DNA of 64,000 nucleotides from Flavobacterium sp. (GCA_021740105.1 JAIPAM010000001.1:62001-126000), one strand, 5' to 3'; positions 34,569-44,400 are shown, numbered from the stretch's first letter. A program made the numbers and translations. Notes: generated from the letters alone by a model not told the origin.

Positions 34569-34838
34569 CTAGGCTTTTATTTTCTTTTGGTACATTTTAT
34601 AGACCGCAAAAAAAACTAAACCTACTAGAACATAAGGAATAACCATTAGGTAAACTATACCGTCGTTAATTCCTTTGGCTTTGGCGGTATTTCCCTCACT
34701 TTCTAGAGCTGCTCTACACATAGCGCATTGCGCATTTGCTGTAATTGAGAAAAAAATAGAAAGTAAAAGAGCAATAAAATTCTTAGAAATTTTATTTTGA
34801 ATTTTAACTTTTAAATGTTTTTCCACTTTAATTAACAT
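34569..34838 (-). CDS. Small membrane-anchored CxxC protein, end of the oxidase operon
   Basis: 89 residues. A signal sequence ends at ITANA, so that the mature protein would begin Q-C-A-M-C (Cys38 and Cys41), followed by RAALESEGN and one membrane helix at about 62-82, then a lysine-rich cytoplasmic tail. The ATG at 34838 overlaps the preceding DUF420 gene by 11 bases; a GTG at 34826 just after that gene's stop is an equally good start. I recognise it as a protein commonly found after SCO and DUF420 genes in flavobacteria, but its function is not known. A thiol or metal role in oxidase assembly is inference. Confidence 0.75.
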   Translation of the reverse strand: MLIKVEKHLKVKIQNKISKNFIALLLSIFFSITANAQCAMCRAALESEGNTAKAKGINDGIVYLMVIPYVLVGLVFFAVYKMYQKKIKA

Positions 34839-35370
34839 AATAAGGAGAGATCATCACATAGACTAAAACTCCAGTAACCGCAACGTAAAGCCAAATTGGA
34901 AAAGTGATTTTTGCAATTTTTTTGTGCTTATCGAATTTTTCAGCCAAGGCACGAACATACGTTATTAAAACAAGTGGAATTGTAGCAATTGACAATGTGA
35001 TATGAGAAATCAGAATGAAAAAATAAACAGATTTTAAAGCTCCGGTTCCGCCGTAAGGAGTAGAATCGGTAGTCATGTGATATACGATATATAAAACTAG
35101 GAACACTAACGAGCAACCAATTGCAATTTTCATCAACAACTCATGAAGTTTACGATTGCCATTTTTAATTGCCATTACAGCAGTAACTAACAAAGCAGCT
35201 GTTATTCCATTTATAGTCGCATAAATTGGTGGTAAAATCGGCATTGGAGCTACGTTAAAACCTAAATCCTTAAGTTTGATTTTGAATAGAACTGCAACAG
35301 CAACAGGAATTATTACTGATAAAGCAATAATCCAATTGTTGTATTTTTTTTCAATGTTATTCGTTTCCAT
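34828..35370 (-). CDS. DUF420 membrane protein (CtaM-like)
   Basis: 180 residues with five hydrophobic helices (about 13-30, 45-65, 78-98, 115-138 and 152-175). The segment ATINGITAALLVTAVMAIKNG and the following K-x-H-E-x-L-M, plus ILISHITLSIATIPLVL, are typical of DUF420. A staphylococcal member, CtaM, is needed for function of an aa3-type oxidase, so an assembly role is likely here too. It starts 2 bases after the SCO gene stop and sits in the heme-copper oxidase operon. Confidence 0.9.
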   Translation of the reverse strand: METNNIEKKYNNWIIALSVIIPVAVAVLFKIKLKDLGFNVAPMPILPPIYATINGITAALLVTAVMAIKNGNRKLHELLMKIAIGCSLVFLVLYIVYHMTTDSTPYGGTGALKSVYFFILISHITLSIATIPLVLITYVRALAEKFDKHKKIAKITFPIWLYVAVTGVLVYVMISPYYVN

Positions 35371-35372
35371 AA

Positions 35373-36062
35373 TTATTCTTTTAATAAAATTGCAATGTCT
35401 TGTTGTAGGGTTCTAACGCCTTCTTTTTCTAATCCATCATAGTAAAGAATTGGATTTCCAAAGTTGTCTTTTCGACAACGAATATCGCCATTTTTATCTA
35501 TTAATGCAAATAATCCTGAATGTTCGAAACCGCCATTTACTTTTGAATTTTGTCCAACATAAACATTAAACCCTTTGTTGGCTAAATCAAAAATCTTAGT
35601 CTTATCTCCCGTTAGAAAATGCCAATTCGATGATTTTACTCCTAATTTATTAGCGTGTTCTTTTAGCACTTCTGGAGTATCATTTTCGGGATTGATGGTG
35701 ATTGACACTATTCCAAAATTAGGATTTCCAAAAAAAGTATTTTGAATAGTCAACATATTCATATTCATTTTTGGACAAATTGTAGGGCAAGTGGTAAAGA
35801 AAAATTCTAATACATAGATTTTTCCAGCGAACTCTTTATTGGATATCAATTTGTTATTTTGATCGGTAAGTTCAAATTCAGGAGCTGGACCAATTGTCAA
35901 TAGTTTAGCGTTTTCTTCGGAAGAATGATTGGAAACATTATCCAATCGATCGCCTTTTACTACTTCTCCATTTTTAATTCTATCGATAATTCTAGGAACT
36001 GCAAAGATTCCAAAAACCAAAATAACAAAGAAGATCCCGATGTATGATTTATTTTTTATCAT
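35373..36062 (-). CDS. SCO-family copper chaperone
   Basis: 229 residues. One N-terminal membrane anchor (about 8-24), then a periplasmic thioredoxin fold. The copper ligands are present: Cys92 and Cys96 in FFTTCPTICPKM and His181 in GGFEHSGLFAL. The family loads copper into the CuA site of cytochrome oxidase subunit II (here ctaC, 20 kb away). It lies between the thioredoxin-like gene (7 bases) and the DUF420 gene (2 bases). Confidence 0.94.
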   Translation of the reverse strand: MIKNKSYIGIFFVILVFGIFAVPRIIDRIKNGEVVKGDRLDNVSNHSSEENAKLLTIGPAPEFELTDQNNKLISNKEFAGKIYVLEFFFTTCPTICPKMNMNMLTIQNTFFGNPNFGIVSITINPENDTPEVLKEHANKLGVKSSNWHFLTGDKTKIFDLANKGFNVYVGQNSKVNGGFEHSGLFALIDKNGDIRCRKDNFGNPILYYDGLEKEGVRTLQQDIAILLKE

Positions 36063-36069
36063 TTTGAAA

Positions 36070-36711
36070 TTATATTTTTCGTGATGCGTTTTTATTTTTC
36101 TTCAAAGCAGCTCTGTATTCATACAAAATAATTTTGAAATCGTCCAACATGATATTCCCCAACTCCGCTGGCGATGAAGTATCGTAACCTTCTTTGTATT
36201 CACTCTTTTTCTTACGGCCACGAAGGTTTCTGTTTTTATCTACAATAAACACATTCGAAGTCCCAAAGTCGGAATTAAGTTTGTTTTGCAATTTCATTTG
36301 ATTGTAAAATTGTTGGATTTGATCGGTTGATGCAAAAACAAATTTCCATTGCGTTACATCAGTAAACTTAGAAAACTGCTCTACAATATACTTGGCATCC
36401 TTTTCTGTTCCTAATGGGCATACTACTACAAATTGCAGGTCTTTAAATGCATGGTATTGTTGGTATATTTTCTGATTTAGATTGAAATAATTTCCTCTAT
36501 TTTTTAATAAATCAGTTCCTGAAAAGCTAAGAATCGTAATTTTATTGTTAAGGGTAACTTTCTTGCTATTTAACGAATTCCAATTTCCAAGATCGGAAAT
36601 TTTAGGAGTTACCGTTGGAAGTGTAGTAAAACTATTCACTCCTGAAGCGAAAAATAGATAGGCGACAATAGGCAGGATAAACAAGACAAATAGAACTATA
36701 TTTTTTTTCAT
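36070..36711 (-). CDS. Membrane-anchored thioredoxin-like protein without redox cysteines
   Basis: 213 residues with an N-terminal membrane anchor (about 4-22) and an extracytoplasmic domain. The order of predicted strands (KITILSFSGTD, LQFVVVCPLG, WKFVFASTDQ, SNVFIVDKNRNLRGRKK) follows a thioredoxin fold, and the next gene encodes an SCO protein of the same fold. The position of CxxC is taken by GTDLL, and only one cysteine, in VVCP, remains, so it cannot act as a normal thiol redox protein. The function is unknown. It lies just after a terminator hairpin that separates it from the oxidase subunit genes. Confidence 0.7.
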   Translation of the reverse strand: MKKNIVLFVLFILPIVAYLFFASGVNSFTTLPTVTPKISDLGNWNSLNSKKVTLNNKITILSFSGTDLLKNRGNYFNLNQKIYQQYHAFKDLQFVVVCPLGTEKDAKYIVEQFSKFTDVTQWKFVFASTDQIQQFYNQMKLQNKLNSDFGTSNVFIVDKNRNLRGRKKKSEYKEGYDTSSPAELGNIMLDDFKIILYEYRAALKKNKNASRKI

Positions 36712-36742
36712 TTTTTCTTAATGATAATTTATGCAAAAATAA

Positions 36743-36770
36743 AAAAAGGTACGCAATGCGTACCCTTTTT
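36743..36770 (-). terminator. Hairpin between subunit IV and the thioredoxin-like gene
   Basis: GGTACGC (36748-36754) pairs with GCGTACC (36758-36764) over a 3-base loop, with A-run on one side and T-run on the other. On the minus strand it lies 17 bases after the subunit IV gene and would end or attenuate transcription of the oxidase subunit genes. Confidence 0.75.
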
Positions 36771-36786
36771 ATGAATTAATATGTTG

Positions 36787-37137
36787 TTAAAAATTCCATT
36801 TAATGGTAGAATTTTTGAAAACTTCAAAAATATAATCTGCTTCAGTTAATAAAATAAACAAAAGGTAGATTACTAAGAAAATTACTGGAACTACTACTAC
36901 TTTTCTAAGTATTGATGTTTCGCCCTCCATGTGCATAAATGCCCATACAATATAGTAGGCTTTAAAAATAGTTAGGATATAGAAAATCCAGTTTAACAAA
37001 TTCATTCCTAGAAAATTGGTCAAGTGCAATGATTCTGGTTTTATAATTCCTAAGAATACTTCTACCGTGGTTACCACTGATAACAATCCGAAAACAAACC
37101 AAATTCTTTTTGTGTTAGAAACGTGAACGTCTGACAT
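36787..37137 (-). CDS. Cytochrome c oxidase subunit IV-family protein
   Basis: 116 residues with three membrane helices (about 10-28, 43-62 and 73-95). The pattern RIWFVFGLLSVVTTVEVFLG, then KAYYIVWAFMHMEGE, is that of the CyoD/CtaF-like small subunit of heme-copper oxidases, which stabilises subunits I and III. It follows the long subunit III gene by 18 bases and is followed by a hairpin. Confidence 0.88.
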   Translation of the reverse strand: MSDVHVSNTKRIWFVFGLLSVVTTVEVFLGIIKPESLHLTNFLGMNLLNWIFYILTIFKAYYIVWAFMHMEGETSILRKVVVVPVIFLVIYLLFILLTEADYIFEVFKNSTIKWNF

Positions 37138-37155
37138 AATATAACTTTTGAAAAA

Positions 37156-38184
37156 TTAAACGAGATAGAAAACTGTAAATACGAATACCCATACTAAATC
37201 GACAAAGTGCCAATATAGTCCTACTTTTTCTACCATTTCATAGCTTCTTCTTTTCTCATAAGTTCCTAGAAGAACATTAAAGAAAATAATGATATTAATA
37301 ACTACTCCTGAAAATACGTGGAAACCGTGGAAACCGGTGATAAAGAAAAAGAAATCGGCAAATAATTTACTTCCGTATTCGTTTCTTATCAAGTTAGCAC
37401 CTTCAACTACTAAAGTAGCACTTTCTAATCTATGCTCAGATTCTGCTCTTGTAAGTATCGTTTTTTGTTTTACTTTATTTAAAGTAGTATTGTTTTTTGG
37501 ATCTGCTTTAGAAGCAGCATTGTCTTCATAAATAACTTCAGTTCTGATTAACAATTCAGGATGCGCTTTGAAACCTGCTTGTACCTCCGCAACAGTATAG
37601 GTTGGTAATGAAGCTTCGTCCATAAACCATTTTCCTTTATTTTTAGTTAATTGTTCTCTTTCTTTAGGTAGAGAAACTACAAAATCAGATAGCTTTACTC
37701 TGTGTCCCGTATTATCAACGAATTGAAGTAAACTTCCTCCTTTAGTTTCGATTGCACCATATTCACCACGAATAAAATTAGACCATTCCCAAGCTTGTGA
37801 ACCCACGAATATTAAACCTCCAATAATGGTTAAGAACATGTAAAAAGTAACTTTTGCTTTATTAAGATGATGACCTGCATCAACAGCTAACACCATTGTT
37901 ACAGAAGAAAAAATCAAAATAAATGTCATTAATGCTACGTAATACATTGGCGCTGAAACACCATGTAAAAACGGAAAGTGTGTGAACACCTCATCGGCTA
38001 AAGGCCAAGTTTCTATAAATTTAAATCTAGAAAAACCATAAGCTGCTAGAAATCCAGAGAATGTTAAAGCATCTGATACGATAAAAAACCACATCATTAA
38101 TTTACCATAACTTGCTCCCATTGGCTCATTTCCGCCACCCCAAGTATTTTCTTCACTATTTGCAGTAGTAACTGTCGATCCCAT
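37156..38184 (-). CDS. Cytochrome c oxidase subunit III with large hydrophilic insertion
   Basis: 342 residues. The membrane helices of subunit III are recognisable (about 27-50, 78-100, 112-130, 276-305 and 322-342), with FFIVSDALTFSGFLAAYGF, QAWEWSNFIRGEYG and FFFFITGFHGFHVFSG as family motifs. Between the third helix and FADFFFFITGFHGFHV lies a polar segment of about 130 residues (141-270), rich in lysine and glutamate, that ordinary subunit III proteins do not have. It is the second of two subunit III-type genes in the run, 42 bases after the shorter one. Confidence 0.9.
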   Translation of the reverse strand: MGSTVTTANSEENTWGGGNEPMGASYGKLMMWFFIVSDALTFSGFLAAYGFSRFKFIETWPLADEVFTHFPFLHGVSAPMYYVALMTFILIFSSVTMVLAVDAGHHLNKAKVTFYMFLTIIGGLIFVGSQAWEWSNFIRGEYGAIETKGGSLLQFVDNTGHRVKLSDFVVSLPKEREQLTKNKGKWFMDEASLPTYTVAEVQAGFKAHPELLIRTEVIYEDNAASKADPKNNTTLNKVKQKTILTRAESEHRLESATLVVEGANLIRNEYGSKLFADFFFFITGFHGFHVFSGVVINIIIFFNVLLGTYEKRRSYEMVEKVGLYWHFVDLVWVFVFTVFYLV

Positions 38185-38226
38185 ATTAGTTATTCATTAA
38201 AAAGTTCCCAAATTTAAGCATTTTTC

Positions 38227-38808
38227 TTATTTAAAGAAATATAAAAACAAAAACAAATATACCCAAAGGAAATCCAAAAAGTGCCAATACATTGCACCAA
38301 GCTCAATACCAAGGGTTTGTGTTGAATTGTATTTTTGTTTAAAATGATTATAAATTATAATTAAAAGCGAAATTAGCCCTCCAGCAAGGTGAGCAAGGTG
38401 CACTATTGTTACAATATATAAAAAAGTGGTCGTTATAGAACTCGCACTTCCAGTAAAAAAATAACCGCTATCTACAATTTGTCGAAAACCAGCGAATTGA
38501 AGAATTACGAATACAATTCCGAGCGCAAAAGTAGCTAAAAGAAATGAAGTTGTAGCACTTCTTTTGTCTTTTTGTATCGCTTTTTTTGCTAAATGAAAAG
38601 TGATGCTACAGCAAAGTATTGCCACTGTACTATAATAAAAAGCGCTCGGCAATTGAAAGTCTTTTACCCAATCTGCTCTAGATTTACTTACAACAAATGC
38701 ACTTGTTAATCCAGCAAACATCATAAACATACTGACCATTGCAAACAACAATATCAATTTATATGATCTTGCGTTTCTTTCTTTAATTTCATTGATTGAT
38801 GTACTCAT
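38227..38808 (-). CDS. Cytochrome c oxidase subunit III-family protein, short form
   Basis: 193 residues with five helices (about 18-40, 54-73, 86-106, 125-150 and 170-192). MFAGLTSAFVVSKSRADW and the C-terminal GAMYWHFLDFLWVYLFLFLYF are typical of subunit III. It has no insertion, unlike the longer paralogue that follows. Heme-copper oxidases of Bacteroidota often encode two such proteins in tandem. The gene starts 2 bases after the ctaB stop, so it is co-transcribed with it. Confidence 0.9.
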   Translation of the reverse strand: MSTSINEIKERNARSYKLILLFAMVSMFMMFAGLTSAFVVSKSRADWVKDFQLPSAFYYSTVAILCCSITFHLAKKAIQKDKRSATTSFLLATFALGIVFVILQFAGFRQIVDSGYFFTGSASSITTTFLYIVTIVHLAHLAGGLISLLIIIYNHFKQKYNSTQTLGIELGAMYWHFLDFLWVYLFLFLYFFK

Positions 38809-38810
38809 AA

Positions 38811-39713
38811 TTATCGTAAAAATTTATCTAAAATATAAACCAACTGTAATATTGTAATATAAGAAACACTGACTAACATCAAAGTTCTTGCTGATTTTGC
38901 TGTTCGTGTTTGGTATAATTTAACGGCATAAAATAACATCCAAAGCCCTAATAAAAATACAACAACCGCTGAAATTTTCGTGATAAAAAACTGTCCTGTA
39001 AAACCTAACACCGGCAATAATGAGGCAATAATTAACCATAGCGTATATAATATTATTTGGAGTGCTGTTGAATTGTCTTTTCTCCCCGAAGGCAGCATAA
39101 AGAAACCTGCCTTTTCATAATCTTCATATAAAAACCAACCGATTGCCCAAAAATGTGGAAACTGCCAAAAGAATTGAATTAAAAATAAAGTTCCAGCTTC
39201 AATTCCAAAGTTTCCTGTCGCAGCTACCCAACCCAGCATAAATGGAATCGCCCCGGGGAATGCCCCAACAAAAACAGAAAGCGGTGTTACCGTTTTTAAA
39301 GGAGTATATAAACAAGTGTAGATAAATATTGAAATAGCCCCAAACATTGCCGTTTTTTCATTGATGGTATATAAAAGTACAATACCCGTAATAGTTAACA
39401 AAAAGGCAATCGATAAAGCCGAGTTCGGAGACATTCTCTTAGAAGGTACCGGACGATTTTTTGTTCGATCCATTAATACATCTAATTCTTTTTCAATTAC
39501 TTGGTTAAATGCATTAGAAGCACCTACCATACAATATCCGCCAATTATGAGTTTCAATAGAACCATCCAATCTAAAGAGTGAAAAGATGAAATCCCCAAC
39601 ATAAAACCTGCAATAGAAGAAAAAACAACACTTACAGCCAATCTGGCTTTCGTGATTTCAAGAAAATCAGTGTAAATAGATTTAAAGGAAAGATTGTTTA
39701 TGGTAGCGTTCAA
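38811..39713 (-). CDS. ctaB: Protoheme IX farnesyltransferase (heme O synthase)
   Basis: 300 residues from TTG 39713. The frame is open to a GTG at 39770, but a consensus promoter lies at 39742-39773, so transcription should start near 39737 and the GTG would not be in the message. The enzyme (also named CyoE) transfers a farnesyl group to heme B, the first step to heme A for the oxidase. UbiA-family features are DFLEITKARLAVSVVFSSIAGF, the first aspartate-rich motif in NQVIEKELDVLMDRTKNRPVP (shown as ELDVLMDRTKNRP), and FAIGWFLYEDYEKAGF. It has about nine membrane helices and heads the oxidase operon. Confidence 0.95.
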   Translation of the reverse strand: MNATINNLSFKSIYTDFLEITKARLAVSVVFSSIAGFMLGISSFHSLDWMVLLKLIIGGYCMVGASNAFNQVIEKELDVLMDRTKNRPVPSKRMSPNSALSIAFLLTITGIVLLYTINEKTAMFGAISIFIYTCLYTPLKTVTPLSVFVGAFPGAIPFMLGWVAATGNFGIEAGTLFLIQFFWQFPHFWAIGWFLYEDYEKAGFFMLPSGRKDNSTALQIILYTLWLIIASLLPVLGFTGQFFITKISAVVVFLLGLWMLFYAVKLYQTRTAKSARTLMLVSVSYITILQLVYILDKFLR

Positions 39714-39741
39714 AGCTGATTTATTGGTTTTAAAACTGGTG

Positions 39742-39773
39742 CAAAGATACTTTAAAAAATAGCATTTCACAAA
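39742..39773 (-). promoter_or_regulatory. Promoter of the ctaB-oxidase operon
   Basis: Minus strand: TTTG (39773-39770), 20-base spacer, TATCTTTG (39749-39742). Both boxes match the Bacteroidota consensus exactly at normal spacing. It decides the ctaB start in favour of TTG 39713. Confidence 0.6.
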
Positions 39774-39827
39774 AGGAAAACTATATAAAATAGTGCTACA
39801 AATTATAATTTAACAAATGTTTAGAAA

Positions 39828-40571
39828 TCAATAATTAACAGAGGTTAATTCCCCGCTTGCAATACTTTTTGCGGCGGAAGTTCCAATTCTTTTTACTCCC
39901 AAACGAATTAAATTTACAGCTTCTTCGTGATTTCTTACTCCGCCTGCTGCTTTAATTGGTAAGGGAGAAGCGTTTTCGAGCATCATGATTATAGAAGGAA
40001 GGGTTGCTCCGTTGGGCAAATTGTCATTCGTTTTATAAAAGCCCGTTGACGATTTCACAAAAACTGAGGGATATACGTCTTCTTTAAAATTAGAAATAAC
40101 TACATTTTTTATCAATGTAGAAAGCTGGATTATCTGCTGGTTGTTTAAAGCTGCAACTTCAATAATCCATTTGATCACTTTATTATTTTGTATTGCAAAT
40201 TCAGTACATTTTAGAATTTCTTCTTTTACAAGAAGGACATTCCCTTTTTTAAAAGCCTCGTAATTGCAAACAAAATCCAAGTCATCTGCACCATTGGTAA
40301 TGGCCTTTTTGGCTTCTTTAATTTTTTTTAAATAATTGGAGTTGCCTTTTGGAAAATCAATTACCGTTCCAATTGCAACTTTTGATTTTTGATCCGCTAC
40401 CATTTTCTTAGCTAGAAAAACCATATTAGGACGAATCATGACGAGCTTGAAATTCTCATCAATAGCTTCTTGAATGCAATTTGCAACTAATTTTACATTT
40501 TCATTTTCACTTATTCCAGCCTGATCTGCCGTTTTTAAGTAGGTAGAATCCAAAAATGATTTAATATTCAT
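39828..40571 (-). CDS. deoC: Deoxyribose-phosphate aldolase
   Basis: 247 residues. It splits 2-deoxyribose 5-phosphate into acetaldehyde and glyceraldehyde 3-phosphate in deoxynucleoside breakdown. The Schiff-base lysine is Lys173 in VKSSTGFYKT. Other family motifs are IGTVIDFPKG, GADDLDFVCN and the phosphate-binding IKAAGGVRNHEEAVNLIRLG, shortened here to AAGGVRNHEEA, with GTSAAKSI at the C-terminus. It lies 24 bases after the VanZ-like gene on the same strand, perhaps the end of the gcvH run. Confidence 0.96.
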   Translation of the reverse strand: MNIKSFLDSTYLKTADQAGISENENVKLVANCIQEAIDENFKLVMIRPNMVFLAKKMVADQKSKVAIGTVIDFPKGNSNYLKKIKEAKKAITNGADDLDFVCNYEAFKKGNVLLVKEEILKCTEFAIQNNKVIKWIIEVAALNNQQIIQLSTLIKNVVISNFKEDVYPSVFVKSSTGFYKTNDNLPNGATLPSIIMMLENASPLPIKAAGGVRNHEEAVNLIRLGVKRIGTSAAKSIASGELTSVNY

Positions 40572-40595
40572 TGGCCCTCAAAATAAAAATTGCAA

Positions 40596-40982
40596 TTAAA
40601 TTTTGGTCTTATTATTTGAATAATAGTTTGTCGAAAGTAAAATAACCAAAGCTGAAAAAGCACCTGCTATATTTGAAATCACATCTAATACATCTCCTTT
40701 TCTAGAAGTTGTTAATACTTGTTGCGACCATTCGATTCCGATTCCGAAAACCAAAGACGCAAAAAACAAAATAACAGGAGTTTTATAATTAATTATTTTA
40801 GTAGCTGATTTAAAATACAAATACCATAAAATAATGAATACAAAGTGAAAAGAAAAATGAGCCAATTTATCAACATTGTTAATTTCAATTTTAGGCAAGT
40901 CACTTGCTGGCTCTAAACAGAGGAGCAAGATGGAGAAAGTCCAAATTAACGCAACCGATAAATAGCTGTTTTTACGCACCAA
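40596..40982 (-). CDS. VanZ-family small membrane protein
   Basis: 128 residues with four hydrophobic helices (about 6-22, 42-60, 70-86 and 100-118). The motif [17 protein letters not shown] and the acidic end of the third helix, [10 protein letters not shown], followed by [13 protein letters not shown], are characteristic of VanZ-like proteins. VanZ itself gives slight teicoplanin resistance, but the role of most chromosomal relatives is unknown. It overlaps gcvH by 11 bases, so the two are translated from one message. Confidence 0.9.
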   Translation of the reverse strand: MVRKNSYLSVALIWTFSILLLCLEPASDLPKIEINNVDKLAHFSFHFVFIILWYLYFKSATKIINYKTPVILFFASLVFGIGIEWSQQVLTTSRKGDVLDVISNIAGAFSALVILLSTNYYSNNKTKI

Positions 40983-41352
40983 TTAGCGCTTTATAATCAT
41001 CGCTTGACAATAAATCCTCCATTTCTGAAGCATCTGAAAATTTAACTTTTACCATCCATCCTTTTCCATAAGGATCGCCATTTACAGTGTCAGGGCTAGA
41101 TTCTAAATCGTCATTAAATTCAACTATTTCACCTGATAATGGTAAAAATAAATCAGAAACTGTTTTCACTGCTTCTACCGTTCCAAAAACTTCGTCTTTA
41201 GCTAAGGTTTGATCTAAAGTTTCTACTTCTACGTATACAATATCGCCCAATTCTTTTTGAGCAAAATCAGTGATCCCCACTGTTGCAATTTCACCATCAA
41301 TACTTACCCATTCGTGGTCTTTTGTGTACTTTAAATTTGAAGGAATATTCAT
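40972..41352 (-). CDS. gcvH: Glycine cleavage system H protein
   Basis: 126 residues. H protein carries the aminomethyl group between the P, T and L proteins on a lipoyl arm. The lipoylated residue is Lys63 in [19 protein letters not shown]. The N-terminal [20 protein letters not shown] and the C-terminal [14 protein letters not shown] are typical. The other gcv genes are not in the window. A consensus-like promoter overlaps the end of sprA, so gcvH is transcribed separately from sprA. Confidence 0.97.
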   Translation of the reverse strand: MNIPSNLKYTKDHEWVSIDGEIATVGITDFAQKELGDIVYVEVETLDQTLAKDEVFGTVEAVKTVSDLFLPLSGEIVEFNDDLESSPDTVNGDPYGKGWMVKVKFSDASEMEDLLSSDDYKALIGA

Positions 41353-41386
41353 TTTTAATTTTATTATAGTTATAATTATTTTTTTA

Positions 41387-41416
41387 CAAAGGTATTATTT
41401 ACAATTCTATTTTCAA
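41387..41416 (-). promoter_or_regulatory. Promoter of the gcvH-vanZ-deoC run
   Basis: Minus strand: TTG (41416-41414), 19-base spacer, exact -7 box TACCTTTG (41394-41387), about 30 bases ahead of the gcvH start. It begins directly after the sprA stop codon. Confidence 0.55.
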
Positions 41417-44400
41417 TTAATTTCCGAAATTATATCTTAGTGTAAATCCTGCACGAATATTAGTCATCGGGAAAGAAGTCGAAATTACGGCTTTAGAAAA
41501 GGTATGATCGTAATAAAATATAGTAGTCAAATTTTTACTTAGCGAATAATCAGCAGTTATTCTTGCAGACCAAAGATTCTGACCTCCAGCCAATTGGTTG
41601 TTGTTGTAATCTAAATAACGAACAATTGTTTGGTTGTTTCTATAAGAAAAATCTCCTTTTATATTAATATCTCCTTTTAATACCCCTTGAGCATTATCAG
41701 CAAATTTAGAAGAAATAGTGACGTCTTTAAATCGATAGCCCATTCCAACAACAAATTCCACACCACTTACCTCAGTCAATAAATTATTATCAAAACTCAT
41801 TGACAAAGCTCTGTCTTTTTTCATTTCTGCTAAAAACTTCATGGAATTTTTAAGTTCAAAATCTACTCTTACTAAAGGATTAAATTGTTCTACCAAATTC
41901 ACATTACCTATAATTATTTTATTAAAGAAATTTCCACCTTTATCCAACCCATTTGGATTTAGATTGTAATCTAAATTAGATCTAAAGGAATTAATTGTAT
42001 ACGAAGATCGGTAACTATGTTGAATTGAGAATCGTTTAAAGTTCTCTTTGAAAAATTCATATCTCATTAATCCGCTGTATTTGGCTGTCCAGTTTGGAAT
42101 TGGAAAATCTCTAAAGGCAGACAATGAAACGCCTTTTGCAGATTCACCGATTTTATCACTTATTGCTCCCGTATAGGCCGCAAGGAATGATGGAAGCAAA
42201 ACCGCTTGACTGTTTTTACCAAAGCCTGCCGGATAACCTTCAGCGTCTCTTGGGAAAGTGGTATTGTTATAATATTGCTCCGCTAATCGATTGGCGATAA
42301 TTATTCTATTTCCTCTAAAATCATCAAATGCCGACGATTGATTGATGTCACTATTTCTGAACGCGGTTTTAATCATTATGGTTGAAATTGCAAAGTTACC
42401 TGTATTATAAGGTGATCTGGAATTGTATTGTCCTGCCGAAACATCATACTGTTCAGAGAAATTATCCGCATACGTTCTGTCGGCTGTTAAATCAATTTTA
42501 AAATCGGGAAACAAGTCGATATTTGCGGTGATGTTCAACGCTTTATTGGTTACTTGAGTAAAATTCTGATTGAATTCAGGATAATTGGTCAACCAGCCAT
42601 TTTTAGCCGCTTCAAATCTCACATCGTCCTGAGCTCCAAAAACGAAACCTAAAGTTGGTTTTGAGGTTCCTAAAAATCCTAGCCCTGGAAGATAACCTGG
42701 CAATGCGGTACCTTTATTTTCAGTATAATTAATTTGAACATTTTTTACACTTGTTAGTATTCCTCTAAGTCCAGCAATAAATAAATTGTCATCAGAAACA
42801 TTTTGTTGTGGCTGATTACTAATTACTTTTTGACCCGGAACAGGTGCTTTTTTAGGCGTTTGTTGTACCGGTTTTTTAGCGGTTTTTACTAACCCGATGT
42901 ACCTGTAAAATGACTCCATATTAAATGAAGTGTTCAATTTTTGAGCTGCAGAATTTTGAATGGTATTTCCTAAATTATACAAAGTCCCATCAGTTGCATC
43001 TATTGAAGTTAAAGCCTGAGACGATTTTAGCCAGCTATAATTTCCAGTGTAAGAATAGGTAGATTTAATAAAACTAAATAAAGGGATTTTATTTATTGGC
43101 AAATCATAATTCATTGTCAATTGTTGCGTGTGCTGATTTGGATCTCCAACATCTAAATAGTTGTCCCAAATAGTTACGGTATTATCTGGAACATTATTAT
43201 CATTGATATAGTTTCTAACAATATTATTAGATGAAGCAGTGAAGTTAAATTTTAACGCTTTTGTCAAATTATAATTGAAACCATATTGATAATTAAATAG
43301 AAAATTTCTTCTGTACAAAGGATCCAATCCAATACCTGCCACTTCCACCTGACGGAATTCTTGACGATTGTACTGTCTAATAATGTTGGTACTAAATGAA
43401 ATATTAGAAGGTAAATAATTAAAATTAAAGTCACTTAGCAACTTCCAATAATCGCTTTTTTTGAAAATTTTTGTTTTTTTGAATGGCTCAAAAGGTTTGG
43501 GCTGAAAAGTATAGGCATAATCAACCGTAGTGTTTACCTGTTTGTCTTCATAACTTTCAATTTCAAAATTATGTCGTTCCACTTCATTGTAAGAGTAGGA
43601 CAATGTTAAATTCTCCGGATCGTAAATATGAGGTTTTTGTTTTTCGCCTCTTTCTTTTTTAACACCAATAAAATTGATACTTCTTCTTTTGGTATAGTCA
43701 ATAGCTCTGTTTCTAATATTGTCTCTTTCCGCTTGATTCGAAGTGATATCTAACAACTGTTGTAATCTAATATCTTGATTAAAAGGATCGTACTCTGGAG
43801 TGATTGTTTCCTCACCAACTGCATAGTTGAAAGGCAAATTGATTCCCCATTTTTTTGGCAATAATTTACCGATACTCAAATTAGTTACTACATTGTATTG
43901 GAATAAATCTTCTCTACTTCTTTCATTAGGGCCTTGTTCCAATGCCCCGAAACCAACAGTGCTTTTCTTACTTGAGGCAGAAACGGTGGCTAGATCTGCT
44001 AAATTAGTATCTAAACTAACTACGGCTGCCATTCCACCTTCGTTATCCATTTCGGCCAATCTTAGTTCGTTAAACCAAACTTCCCCTCGAATGTTGCTGG
44101 TATTTGTCGCTTTGTTTTTTACCCCTACCATTAAGGTTCTTACCAATCCAAAATTTGGATTTCCACGAATTCCAAGTCTTAATTTACCTCGATTTGTATT
44201 GGTTGCCAATGAAGGATCTAAGATATCATCATCAATAAATCGAATCCCATTGATATCTTCTGCAGGGGCATTTCCTCCTAATGCTAATACTTTCAATTTC
44301 GTTAGTAAGTCCAATGGCAAATTAATTTCATTTAATTCCGGCCATATTTCTTCAGGTGATGAAGCGCCTTCAGGAGTTACTTTTAATGGGATCTCAACTT

